Source: Corydoras sp. C115 (lineage: Eukaryota; Chordata; Actinopteri; Siluriformes; Callichthyidae). Taken from it: 64,000 nucleotides of DNA. Both the position numbers and the translations under genes were made by a program. This document shows, piece after piece, positions 24,429 through 35,800 of the stretch (its first letter is position 1; each line of letters starts with the position of its first letter). Below the pieces are notes generated by a model. That model was not told the DNA's origin, did no database searches, and saw only the letters and a program-made list of their open reading frames with translations. The stretch covers positions 3,428,001 to 3,492,000 of the forward strand of contig JAFMOC010000021.1 in NCBI GenBank assembly GCA_019802505.1, given 5' to 3'.

Positions 24429-24914
24429 TTTTACTGAGGTGTTGTATTAGGAATCTTTTTTGTAGAGTTTTGTAGAATATACATTATTGAAAATCCAGCA
24501 CCCTGACCCTATTGTAACTGAATCATCTGTAAGATGTAATGCTCTGTAGGTACACACCTGTCATTAATGTGATATTCTTGCTGTAGGAGGAGCTGTTTGT
24601 TAAAGAGGTGGCATGGCAGGTGATTGTATCTCCAGCCTTCCAGTTTGGTTTGCAGAGCTTGCAGTGTGCTGTTCGAGGAGCTGAGCTCATGGTGATGAAC
24701 AAGCTGCTCAGCATCTCTGGTCCAGGTGAAATTAAGTTTTTGCAGACCGTCCAAAGTACAGAGCAGCTCTACACAGGAAAGGTCACTGATGTTCATCATC
24801 TTCAGTGAAAGATCCTCTGAAAATACAGAGACGAGAGAACAGTGGCTACCATATGCCATGACAATATTTCATACATTGTTACTATGTTATATACAGTTAT
24901 ATATTGTTATTATA

Positions 24915-25265
24915 GGAGCGGCACGGTGGCATAGTAGTTAGCACGTTCGCCTCTCAGCACTAGGGATTCCCGGTTCGAATCCCCATCTGGGTGGAGTTTC
25001 CATGTTCTCCCCGTGTCCGCGTGGGTTTCCTCCGGGTTCTCCAGTTTCCTCCCACAGTCCAAAAACATGGATCAAATCAATTGAGTTCTCCAAATTGCCC
25101 CATATAGAGTGTGTTTGAGTGAGTGAGTGTGTGCCCAGCGATGGATTGGCGCCCTGTCCTGGGTGTATCTGCCCAGTGCCCGAGACTTTCTCCCTGGATG
25201 GGCATGGGGAACCACACTGCGACCCTAATAGAGGATGAAGCAGGTGATAATGAATGAATGAATGA
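24915..25265 (+). mobile_element. V-SINE, full length
   Basis: Near-consensus copy in the C2-V intron of Ig copy 1. The corresponding place in copy 2 (near 44,195) is an empty site, so it inserted after duplication or was lost there. Confidence 0.9.
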
Positions 25266-25337
25266 ATTATGTTATAATTGTTATACATTTTGTTATAATT
25301 TTTAATAACAAAAAATTAATGAAATATAATATGATGA

Positions 25338-25597
25338 TGGGGTGCCAGAGTGGCTTAGTAGTTTGCACTTTTGCCTCTCAGTGCTGAGGATTCCAGGTTC
25401 GAATCCCAATCTGGGTGGACTTCCCATGTTCTCCCCGTGTTGGCAGTGGGTTTCCTCTTGGTTCTTCGGTTTCCTCCCACAGTACAAAAACATGAATTCA
25501 AAGTAAATTGATAGATTGTCACACAGTCCTGGGTTTTATCTGCCTACTGCCCCCCCAAGACCCTAGTAGAGGATTAGGTGGAAGATTAAGAATGAAC
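25338..25597 (+). mobile_element. V-SINE, diverged
   Basis: Degenerate SINE shared with duplication copy 2 (44,252-44,498), so it predates the duplication. Confidence 0.8.
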
Positions 25598-26762
25598 GAT
25601 AATATAATGATCTTAAGTCCTTAATCTGTGCTTCATAACATTATATAAAAATGTTAAATAAGAATAACAAAACATTATTTATTTTCTTAATGTAAATGTA
25701 TAAATGGCACTCTATGAATTTTGTGTGTTTACCCCCAAAAACTTTCATTTCATTTGAGTACACCATATCAGTTTCCTAACTGTGTGAGGGATTCAATTGT
25801 TAAAAAAGCATCTGAATGATAACGTATCATAATTACCTTCAACATGAAGCCTTATTTGTAAAATCTTTTCAGTTGCTGGTGGAGGTATCAGTCTCAACAT
25901 TGAACATTTATAAAGACCAGAGTCAGCTGTAGTGACGCTGGTTATGAGCAGACCATCAGGAACTTGATTAACTTTGTATTGAGAGTTACATTTATAGATT
26001 TTAGTTTTTTTACATCTAGAGTTTTATTATTCTCTATATAATATTTACAAAATGCTTCCTGTCCAGACTTAGTCCACCTGTATTCAATCCTTCCTGTGAA
26101 GAACATGGTAGAAAAGCAGTATCCCCACTAACCACCGTGATGATACTCTCTGCATCTGTGAAATCAAACAATAAATTAAAATTAGCTGCCAAAATGTATG
26201 AACAATGTTAAGGATGTAGAATCTATTGTTCTAAAGCAATATTTAGTTTATATTATAATATAATAATATAATAATAATATATAATAATATATATATTATT
26301 GCTTAAATGTTATATGCCACTCTGTTGCTTATGTGTAATAAGCCAGATTTGTATAGAATATCACAGTTTTGGCTTTTAGAAAATGCCCTTATCACATATA
26401 TATTTTTAATATTCTTATAATACAGGTTTGACTCTGCTAAAATGCCCTGGCCTGAAAAAACCCTAAAAATCAAACCATAATGTTCATTAGGCAAAAATTT
26501 CAGATCTATAGATGAAAATATAAGAAAACCAGACACACAACACAGAATAGAGTTACCTTACCTGTGGCAGCAGTTAAAATGTGTAGAAATACTAAAAAGT
26601 ACAAATGTAGCATGTTTACAGCACACAACTGTGACTATTTCTATTTGTGTATTATAAACAGTTCCATCCAATGCACATCCAACAGTATGTCTTAGTCAAA
26701 CTAAATTATTTGTCCAACCCACACATGACATATGACTGAACATCCTCCATTTGATTACTAGA

Positions 26763-27744
26763 ACTGTTAGGAAATCTGAAATTTCCCCGATGAACCAATT
26801 TTGAAGGCGTCAAAAAGCACAGTACAGATGATTTCAGAGTTATTCGAATCAAGCGGTTTATTTATGACAAACCGAGTCAAAGCCGTGTTCGTCCAAGACT
26901 AGCCCAAGATCGCGATCCGACTCTGATCTCAGCACCACACCGGTCCCTCCAAGACAGAGCCCCGAAGTCCAGTTTCTGACACTATTTTATGAAAAACCTC
27001 CCTCGCTCTGCTTATTCTGAAAAAACTTGTTGAAGGAGTTCTAAGGGGGGGTTGAACGCGTCGTTCCATCCCTTATCTGGGGGAGCTCTAGACAGCTCGG
27101 CTGTCCTCGAGCTTTATCCACCAGCCAACAGACGCCAGGTGCATCTAGTTTTCATGAAATATAGGCCTTGGGCAATTGTCGGCCACGGTGCCCCATTTGT
27201 CAGGTTGGGAGGGCTGGGCCACTCCCCCCTGTCTCCCGTGTGTCGGGTTTTGGCCATTTAGGGCTCCCGTAGGTAGGGCCCATCCCCTTGAGCTGGGATT
27301 GGGTCCTACCTGATCACGTGTGGCCTGCTGACTGCACTTGAAGCACGCATGCGCGGTGCGTCAGCAGGTCAGCATTTTTGAGTGTATGCCTCAGCGTACA
27401 GTCTGTCAAGTGCCACGTCGGGTGTTCGGTGTTGTTTGGGTATCATTATCTGTATTTTGCTCTCGGCACGTCTCGCCGTGCCTTCAGCGGCGTTCCCCCG
27501 GTATTATTGGTGGATCTGTGTTTTGCTCCCGGGACGCTTCGCTGTGCCTTCAAAAAGTTGCTCTTTATTTACTTACCTGGTCGCCTGGCTCGCTCTTTAA
27601 ACCTCACCGCACCGCACTGCGCCGCCATTGGACGGACAGCGCCGCCCGATCGTGACACCATTGTTATCGAATGCGCTAATTCCCTTCAACACAAAGTACT
27701 TACAAATCACAAATTTTTATCCCTTCATTTTATCCCAAATTTTT
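26763..27744. other. ~980-bp segment present only in duplication copy 1
   Basis: Copy 2 reads directly across this point (CTAGAACCTTCTGCC). The segment begins TGTTAGG and contains a GC-rich promoter-like half with GCATGCGC and GCCGCCATTGG. It may be a solo LTR, but I see no clear terminal CA or target duplication, and a deletion from copy 2 is equally possible. Confidence 0.4.
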
Positions 27745-28380
27745 ATGACTTCTGCCAAAAGAGAAGCATATTTGTGGTTTATGTGCAGCAAACATAAGAT
27801 AATTCATAAATCCAAGATAATTCATAGATCCCGTCTTACATCAAGGAGACTGTAAGGATATGTGCGATTGCACCAAATCTTTCAGCCCTGGGTCTTAAAT
27901 GTAGTAGTGAATAACAGCTGGCATGTCAGGGATTTGAAATAATGTATTTCTGCTGCTTTGTAATAAGGTGCTGTTGTAAAAAGTGCTATATAAAGAAATT
28001 TTTTGAACCTGAATTACTTATAGGGTGGCACGGTGGCTTTACTTATAGGGGGGGGTGGTCCCCCGCCCTCCTTGAGCCGGTCTTGGAAGGCGCTCTCAGG
28101 TGGACGCCCTCTGCGGGGGAGGTGTGCCGAACGCCCTCTGGCTGCGTGGTCAGGTGGGCGCCCTCGGCGGATCAGGAGTGGGCCACGCCCTCAGGCTGCG
28201 TGGTCTGGTGGACGCCACGTCGGACGAGGAGTTGGCCACGCCCCCTGGCTGCGTGGTCCGGTGGACGCCCACGTCGAGCGAGGAGTTGGCCACGCCCTCT
28301 GGCTGCGTGGCCAGGCGGACGCCCCCTGGTTGCGTGGCGAGGCGGACGCCCCCTGGCTGCGTGGCGTGCGGTCCCTGCTG

Positions 28381-28765
28381 CTCGGGCTGGGCGCTGTGCG
28401 GCCCCTGGACATCGGGCTGGGCGCTGTGCGGCCCCTGGACATCGGGCTGAGCGGCGTGTGGCCCCTGGACCTCGGGCTGGGCGGCGTGACGCCCCTGGAC
28501 CTCGGGCTGGGCGGCGTGACGCCCCTGGACCTCGGGCTGGGCGGCGTGACGCCCCTGGACCTCGGGCTGGGCGGCGTGACGCCCCTGGACCTCGGGCTGG
28601 GCGGCGTGACGCCCCTGGACCTCGGGCTGGGCGGCGTTACGCCCCTGGACCTCGGACTGGGCGGCGTTACGCCCCTGGACTTCGGGCTGGGCGGCGTGAC
28701 GCCTCTGGACTTCGGGCTGGGCGGCGTGACGCCCCTGGACTTCGGGCTGGGCGGCGTGCGGCGCA
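28381..28765. repeat. 30-bp-period coding minisatellite, copy I
   Basis: About 12 tandem 30-bp units of the form GCCCCTGGACCTCGGGCTGG plus GCGGCGTGAC, open in several frames because the period is a multiple of three. Confidence 0.95.
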
Positions 28766-29036
28766 GGGACCCCCACAGGTGTGCAGGCTTGCGGGTCCGT
28801 GGCAGGACTGCCCGCTGGCTAGACCTTGGCGGGCACGCATGCTGGCAGGACCTTGGCGGGCACGCATGCTGGCAGAACCTCCGCCGGCACGCACGCTGGG
28901 TGTACCTGCGCCTTGGGATCGCCATCCTGCACACAGTACAAATACACCCCCACCGCATTGCCCAAACACAAAGACACAGACATATCTGACAGAGGGAAGA
29001 CGGACTGGACACCCGAGACAGAGGAACACACCACGC

Positions 29037-29495
29037 TCACGCCACATGTATCCACATCCCCCCCCCCCCGAGTGTCGGCTCCGGTACCGCCCCCTCGCAG
29101 CGCGACCCAGACACAGCGGGGTCCGGTGCGGCCGCATCACGTGACTGCCCCGCAGCGCACGTACCGCGCTCAGCAGCTGCGCAGCGCGCACGCTGCGTCT
29201 TGGCACCGCATCGGCGCGCTCTGCGCCTGGATCTCGCCACGGGGGGTTTAACAAGCTGGACCGGAGCGTCCGTCCAGAACTCCTCAGAGTTGAGGAGGGT
29301 TCGTATGGGCAGAATATGCCCATACAGGTACGACTCGCCCGTCTCATCATCGGAAATCTGAATCAGATCGAGACCTTCCTCAGAGCAGAGCACTTCGTAC
29401 CCGTACCTCCACATCCACTCATCATTGGAGTCATAATAATCCGACATTACACTGTAAGAGCCGTCCTTACGGCTCCGGGACGGCGGGCTGCGCAT
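29037..29495 (-). CDS. conserved acidic-domain ORF of GC-rich LTR element, copy I
   Basis: 152 codons. Residues ~1-80 hold the domain conserved in all three copies: SRKDGSYSVMSDYYDSNDEW, WRYGYEVLCSEEGLDLIQIS, DDETGESYLYGH and RTLLNSEEFWTDAPVQLVKP. It is rich in D/E/Y/W. The tail is Arg/Ala-rich and diverges. I know of no family with this domain. It does not resemble Gag zinc knuckle, protease, RT or integrase. Confidence 0.5.
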   Translation of the reverse strand: MRSPPSRSRKDGSYSVMSDYYDSNDEWMWRYGYEVLCSEEGLDLIQISDDETGESYLYGHILPIRTLLNSEEFWTDAPVQLVKPPVARSRRRARRCGAKTQRARCAAAERGTCAAGQSRDAAAPDPAVSGSRCEGAVPEPTLGGGGMWIHVA

Positions 29496-29742
29496 AGCGG
29501 CGCACTCGCGGACACGACGGAACGCACCGCGAGTACGAGGTTACACGGCCCCCGCAAAGAAAAATTTTAAAAACAGCTTACCTGGGCTCTGGACTCCCCA
29601 AATTGACCGGCTTGTCGTTCTGTCACAGTCGTCTACCTCGGGACAAAGCGGCTTCGCATAGGAAGCGCAGAGCCGCCGCGTTTACACACGCTGAAGGGAG
29701 CCAGGCACGCAGTTAGCAGAATAACAGGATTTATTTAAGGTG

Positions 29743-29926
29743 TGTTCAGAAAACCTTTGCTTTTACTGTGTTTAATAAATGTTTATTTTGTTTGGCCTCA
29801 GACCTAAATTGTGCTTTGAGTTTTGGCCCCTGGTGCAATTGAGTTTGACACCCCTGCCTTACACCTATATTTACCAAAATAGTATCTCTGTCCCTCTTCC
29901 TGTATAAAGAGGAACACACATACATG

Positions 29927-29976
<50 letters not shown>

Positions 29977-30390
29977 TTTCTGAAATATATATGCTTTATC
30001 ATCATATCTTGTTTCAAAACAATTTTCTCAATATTTTGTACAGTCAGTAAGTACGGTGGAGACCAGAGGTCATTAAAATTTCTCCAGACCAAATTTACCA
30101 TGTTTTTATTCTTATCTTGTAAGTCATTAAATTTATTAGTGGTCATGAAATGTAGTTATATTGTATAAAGTTTAATAATTAAAATTAATTAAAAAAATAA
30201 TTTTTGGTGTCTAAATATGTACAGGAGCTTTAATTGAACCTGCAGCTCACTCAAGTTAGTGCAGTTTTGTAAACCCATTGTTATTGCAACAATAAAGATC
30301 ATATTATGTCAGATTAAATTAAGCTCAGCTCAAACAAATCTAAATACATTCTGTAAATTCAATTGTATATCAAATGCTTACCCAGCAGAA
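29743..30390. other. intergenic AT-rich, with (CA)n
   Basis: Contains a (CA)n microsatellite at about 29,936-29,973; otherwise nothing recognised. Confidence 0.6.
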
Positions 30391-30719
30391 TTTCCATCCA
30401 TCCATTATCTTACACTTTATCCTCTATTAGGGTCACAGTGGGGGTTCCCAATGCCCATCCAGGGGCACGTCTCAGGCGCTGGGCAGATACACCCAGAACA
30501 GGGTGCCATTCTATCGCTGGGCAAACACTCACTCACACAAACACACTCTATATGGGGCAATTTGGAGAATTCAATTGACTTGATCCATGTTTGTGGACTG
30601 TGGGAGAAAACACACGCGGACACGGGGAGAACATGGAAACTCCACCCAGATTGAGATTCGAACCAGGAATTCCTAGTGCTGAGAGGCGAACGTGCTAACC
30701 ACTAAGCCACCGAGCCGCC
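30391..30719 (-). mobile_element. V-SINE
   Basis: Target duplication CCAGCAGAA at 30,382-30,390 and 30,720-30,728. Confidence 0.88.
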
Positions 30720-30839
30720 CCAGCAGAAATATTGGGTATAATTTCTATATAATGTAGTGACAAAGTGATAAAGCGTTCTATTTTGATTAATGTGCTTACA
30801 CACAGAGGACACATTTTAAACTATTTTTAACCACATTTA

Positions 30840-31050
30840 ACCCATCCGTGCAGTGAAACACACACACATACACACACTGGTGAAATGAGCACATGTGCCC
30901 GGAGAGGTAGCCAGCTTTCAATACAGTGCACAGTGAGCAATTGCGGTTAGGTGCTTTGCCCAAGAGCGCTTCAGCCAGATGGACTTGGGAATCGAAGTGG
31001 ATACCTTAGTCGCAAAGCTGGTTTCTTAACCACAAGCTTACAACTGCCCC
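30840..31050. repeat. dispersed teleost repeat fragment
   Basis: TGCCCGGAGAGGTAGCC and GTGCTTTGCCCAAGAGCGCT match a common tRNA-related fish interspersed repeat (plus-strand reading); boundaries are uncertain. Confidence 0.4.
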
Positions 31051-31096
31051 ATAAATGTCTTGAATAACATTTTTTTTAATAATATGAACATAATTG

Positions 31097-31463
31097 GAGG
31101 GCAGCATGGTGACTTAGTGATTAGCACGTTTGCCTCTCAGCGCTGGAGATTCCCAGTTCGAATTCCAATCTGGATAAGTTTCCATGTTCTCCCTGTGTCT
31201 GCGAGGGTTGTGTCTGCCTATGTCTCCTGGTTCTCTGGTTTGCTCCCACAGTCCAAAAACATGGATCAAGGTAAATTGAATGCTCTGAATTGCTCCATAT
31301 AGAGTGTGTTTGTGTGTTTGTCTGTGTGAGTGAGTGTATGCTTAGCGATAGATTGGCGCCTTGTCCTTGTCCGAAATGTTTTCCCCTGGATGTGCATGGT
31401 GACCTCCCCTTCCCGCCCACAACTCTAATAAAGGATTAAGCAGAGGATAATGAATGGATGAAT
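31097..31463 (+). mobile_element. V-SINE
   Basis: Target duplication GAACATAATTG at 31,086-31,096 and 31,464-31,474. Confidence 0.88.
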
Positions 31464-31474
31464 GAACATAATTG

Positions 31475-31939
31475 TGATGGATATTGATTGGAGGTAATAA
31501 CGCACCTGCCGGCAGCTCTGCTGCTCTTTCTCGTTTTTCACAGCATGTGGTGTTCCAGTTCATTAAGGCTCATCAGTAATATAATATATATATAATATAA
31601 TATATAGTATACATTAATTATGTATATAATTAGGATGAGTGAAAATCAAACAAACCAGTGAAGGTTAAATAATCACATCATATATTTCACATTAGCATAT
31701 TAATGATTTTAACCCTTTCATATACTATGTCTTGAATAATTCAGTAAAATATAAAAGCAAATCTAGAAATCGAAATAAATAAATTATTGACTATGTTAAA
31801 AAAAAGGTAGATTTTTTTTCTCATGACTATTTATTTTATTTAAAGAAATTAGAAAAAAGTTTTATTTATTTATTTATTTATTTATTTATACAGCAAAAGT
31901 ACTGTTAGTATATGTTTTTGTGGTCGTACATTTCTAAAC
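31475..31939. other. AT-rich intergenic
   Basis: TA/TTTA-rich low-complexity sequence up to the chromovirus insertion site; no gene seen. Confidence 0.6.
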
Positions 31940-31944
31940 AGTAT

Positions 31945-32881
31945 TGTCAGAGACCGCAGCGCTGCGGCGCGTTCCCCTAGCCCCGCCTACTAATCAGCGC
32001 GCGTTCTCCGTACACCAGGTGAGGTTCATTGTTTCCGGGTTCTTTCTTTCCTTTATAAGGTTTTCCTTTTCGCTGGCCTGGCGCGAAGTATTAGCCGTTT
32101 ACGACTGTACCGAGCGTTTATCCTAGTGATACATTCCTGCCTTCTTCCTCAGTCTTCTTCCGTGTTTTGGTCTTCGTTGGGTGAGTGCGATTTCGAGTGT
32201 GTTTAGTTGTAGCGTGTTCCCTATCTCCCTGTTCCCCGCTTCTATCAACCTCTCGTCCTCCCTCTCTCCCTTTCCCTCGTCCCCGTCCTTTTCCCCCTTC
32301 ATTAGTTTTAGGATCTTGTTTGTTTGTTGTTGTGTGTGCAAGGAAAGTCCGTGTCCGGTTTTGATGGTTAGTATCCTTAACATTATTCTCACTTTTTTAT
32401 TACTAATATCTCCACTGTCGGTGTATATAACACAATTAACCCATCTCGTATTAACCACTTCTCTGTCTCCCGGTTCCAGGTCCCCGTAGGTGTGTTTCCT
32501 TCCCAGTTACCCATCCCCTCGGTTCACCCTGGTTACCGCCTTGTCCAGCACTTCACCTCCTCTATCCTGTGTCTCTTCTATTTAGCTCCTCCTTTCACGC
32601 TTTTTTTCCCATTCTCTTTGTTTAACCTATTCCCCGGTGTGTATATTTTGTGTTGGTGTTGGTTTGTCTACTTTAATCTCTTCTGCTTGATACCAGGTTC
32701 GCTGCCAGTCCTGGTGTTCAAGCGACGCACGTTGACATCCAGCGAGTGTTCCAGTGATCCCGCTTTCTATCACATTCGCTGTCACGTGCCACTCGGTCGC
32801 TGCTGTGTTGATTGGTGTAATAAAACACCGTTGTTTTTGCATCAACGTCTCCTCTATTCTCTCTGAGCCGGACTTATAACA
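31945..32881 (+). repeat. 5' LTR of chromovirus
   Basis: TATA-like TTTATAAGG at 32,052-32,060, predicted transcript start near 32,083 (GCGAAGTATT), and AATAAA at 32,819-32,824. U3 is thus about 138 bp, with an unusually long R. Confidence 0.93.
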
Positions 32882-32882
32882 G

Positions 32883-32892
32883 AATACTTCGC
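32883..32892 (+). promoter_or_regulatory. self-priming primer-binding site
   Basis: AATACTTCGC, one base after the LTR, is the exact reverse complement of GCGAAGTATT at 32,083-32,092 in the LTR, about 25-29 bp below the TATA-like box. This is the tRNA-independent arrangement known from Tf1. No tRNA-type TGG start is present. Confidence 0.75.
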
Positions 32893-32896
32893 CACC

Positions 32897-35800
32897 ATGG
32901 AGACGGCAGAACAACTAATCCAGCGGCTTATACAACAGATCGATGCTCAGGGTCAGGCGATTCAAACGCTCGCCCAACAGGTCCAGAACCTCACAGTGGG
33001 GGCTGCGACGGTACCTCCGACTACCACAGCCAGCGCAGCACCCGCACCCGCTCTGGCTACCACGCAACCTGTCACGATGATCCCCATCCCTGAACCGCCA
33101 TTATATTCAGGGGACCCTGAGAGTTGTGAGGAATTCTTATTAAAGTTCTCTCTGTTCCTCACCAGCAGACCACCTATCCCGGACCGCAACGCCATCGCCC
33201 TCCTCATCTCCAGGCTCACGGGGGCGGCATCCACCTGGGCTACGGCCATCTGGCAGACTAATGGTCCCGAGGTCTCCGATCTTCAACGCTTCCTCTCGGC
33301 CTTTCGCAGCGTATTCAACCACCCTCGACATGGCGTCTCAGCGGGGGACGAGCTGCGCCGTCTCAAACAAGGAGGACAAAGCGTAGTGGAGTATGCCCTC
33401 CAGTTCCGCACCTTGGCTGCCTCGAGTGGTTGGAACGACATAGCACTTATTTCCCAGTTCAAGGCCGGTCTTCATCCTAAGATGCAGAGAGAACTCCTCT
33501 ACCGCTCTCTTCACATGAGTCTGGAGGAAGTCGTCGAGTTAGCCATTCAGTTGGACTTCCATGATGCACCGAGCTTCCACCACCCACCTCCTAGCCAACC
33601 GCGCCAAACCTCCACCACCCCTGACCAGGAGGACATGGAGATGGGACGGTCGCATCTCACCATGAGACAAAAGAATGAGCGTTTCCGGCACCGACTCTGT
33701 ATGTATTGTGGAGAAGCGGGACACCAACGGTTGGAGTGCCCAGTGAGACCGGTGAGACGGGCAGAGACCCCGAGAAACGAGAGGAAGTTCAAGGAGTCTC
33801 CCAGAAGCCACAAGCCTCCTCAGGTGAGCTCACTCCAACCCAGTCATAGAGCCAGTTCACGCATTTCTATTCAACTCACTCACAAGAGTAATGTGTGTTT
33901 GGTAGCAGCACTGATTGACTCGGGTTCTGAGGGAGACTTCATCGACCTGAAATTGGTGCAGAAGCTTCGTGTGCCCACGGTTCCCATCAAAACGCCGCTA
34001 AGAATATCGGGAGTCAACGGCAAGACCGTGGGGAGCATCACCCACCGCACCACCCCCATCTCCCTACGCCTAGGGATGCTCCACTGCGAGAGGCGGAGTC
34101 TTTTTGTCATGTCGACCACTATCTCTCCTGTCATATTAGGTCAACCGTGGCTGCGTGATCACAATCCCTCCCTGACCTGGGACCCCCTGGAGATTCTGTC
34201 CTGGTCTCCACGCTGTCACACCCACTGTCTTACACCACTCACCAAAGTGAAGACGGTGGCAGCTACCAGGGCTACTACGGAGCATTTACCTCCGAATGTC
34301 CCTCCCGAGTTCCAGGACATTGCGATAGTGTTCAGTAAGGGTCACGCCTGCCGTCTTCCCCCACACCGTGATTATGATTGCTCCATTGAGCTCCTGCCTG
34401 GCGCCAAATTCCCGCGTACCATGCCTTACCCGCTCTCCGTCAAGGAAACGGCCGTAATGGAGGAATACATCGCTGAGGCACTTGCGCAAGGATTTATCCG
34501 ACCCTCCAAATCCCCGGTCAGTTCCAGTTTCTTTTTCGTCCCCAAGAAGGATGGCACTCTCCGTCCTTGTATCGATTACCGGGAGCTCAATATGATTTCT
34601 AAGAGATACACCTACCCCCTCCCACTCGTCCCCTCGGCACTTGAACAACTGCGCAGTGCTAAGATCTTCACCAAGCTTGACCTCCGCAACGCTTACAACC
34701 TGGTAAGGATCAAGGAGGGCGACGAGTGGAAGACTGCTTTCAGTACCACTGCGGGACATTACGAGTACCTCGTCATGCCATTCGGGCTGACCAATGCCCC
34801 GTCTGTGTTCCAATGTCTGGTTAATGATGTCCTGAGAGAGTTCCTGGGGAAATGTGCGGTCGTATATCTGGATGACATTCTCATTTACTCGCCTGATATC
34901 AAGTCCCACGTCGGCAACACCAGAAGGATTCTTGAACGGTTACTAGAGCATGGATTGTATGTTAAGGCAGAAAAATGTGAGTTCAACCTTAAAGAAATTG
35001 CTTTCCTGGGATACGTCATCAACGTTCATGGTATTCAGATGGACCCCGGCAAGGTCAAAGCCGTACTGGAATGGAAGACGCCCCGCACCATCAAAGAACT
35101 ACAGAGTTTCCTGGGATTTGCAAACTTTTTCCGCCGATTCATAAGGTCTTTCAGTCAAACCGTACTACCCCTCACCAGTCTACTAAGGGATAAACCCAAG
35201 AAGCTGATGTGGTCGGAGAAGGCCGAGACAGCATTTAGGAGGCTCAAAAAGGCGTTCACCACTGCTCCAGTGCTCGCCCATCCGGACCCCGAGCTTCCTT
35301 TTGTGGTAGAGGTTGACGCCTCTTCCCTGGGCGTAGGCGGGATTCTGTCCCAACGGCAAGGCGAGCCTCCCAGACTTCACCCCATTGCCTATTACTCACG
35401 CAAACTCACGCCGGCCGAACAGAACTACCACGTCGGAGATCGGGAACTACTCGCCATTAAGCTGGCTTTCGAAGAATGGCGACATTGGCTTATGGGTGCC
35501 AAGTTCCCTGTTCAAGTCATTACGGACCACCGCAACCTAGAATTCCTGAAGTCGGCACGTCGCCTTAATGCCCGACAAGCTCGGTGGTCCTTATTCTTCA
35601 ACAGATTTGAGTTCACTGTGACGTACCGGCCTGGCAAGGAGAACGCTAAAGCAGACATCCTGTCCCGTAAGTTCGAGGATCAGGACAAGGCGGAAACCCC
35701 GGTCAAGTCCATTCTGCCATCCAGTGTGTTCGTCCAAACCATTGCCTGGGAGCTGGACGATGAGATCCAGGAGATAAACCAGAGAGAACCCCCACCTAAT

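Larger units (their letters stand above)
24558..26613 (-). pseudogene. Ig-superfamily receptor-like gene, copy 1 (decayed)
   Basis: Exons: signal peptide 26,562-26,613 (MLHLYFLVFLHILTAAT), V-type domain 25,837-26,155, C2-like domain 24,558-24,816. Compared with copy 2, the V exon has a 19-bp deletion between two CACA strings and a 17-bp insertion, causing an early in-frame stop. The C2 exon has one extra A in CTGCAAGCTCTG, shifting the frame. The V exon retains the B-strand Cys codon (FLPC) that copy 2 lost. Splice sites look intact. No transmembrane exon is visible. Lesions could be assembly errors, but three independent ones make a pseudogene likely. Confidence 0.75.
24286..28030. repeat. 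segmental duplication, copy 1
   Basis: Nearly identical to 43,590-49,340, excluding later insertions. Shared order: SINE body, C2-like Ig exon, diverged SINE, V exon, signal-peptide exon, then a segment ending GAACCTGAATTA before a SINE head. Copy 1 alone has the SINE at 24.9 kb and the ~980-bp insert at 26.76 kb. Confidence 0.9.
28047..29742 (-). mobile_element. non-autonomous GC-rich LTR element, copy I (truncated both ends)
   Basis: Minus-oriented copy of the same family as 39,076-41,343 and 45,809-48,582. The 5' LTR is cut to about 122 bp (29,621-29,742) and the 3' LTR is absent. The left edge abuts a 13-bp SINE head flanked by a 12-bp direct repeat TTACTTATAGGG (28,014-28,025 and 28,039-28,050). 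Confidence 0.8.

Noticed and set aside
26763..27744. Confident solo LTR call
   Set aside because: It starts with TG but has no matching CA end or target duplication at the empty-site breakpoint.
28381..28765. CRISPR-like regular array
   Set aside because: Units are contiguous without unique spacers and the genome is a vertebrate; it is a coding minisatellite.
28033..29144. Long plus-strand ORFs (up to 400 codons) across the GC-rich arrays
   Set aside because: They are antisense to the conserved domain and open only because 30-bp repeats lack stops in most frames.
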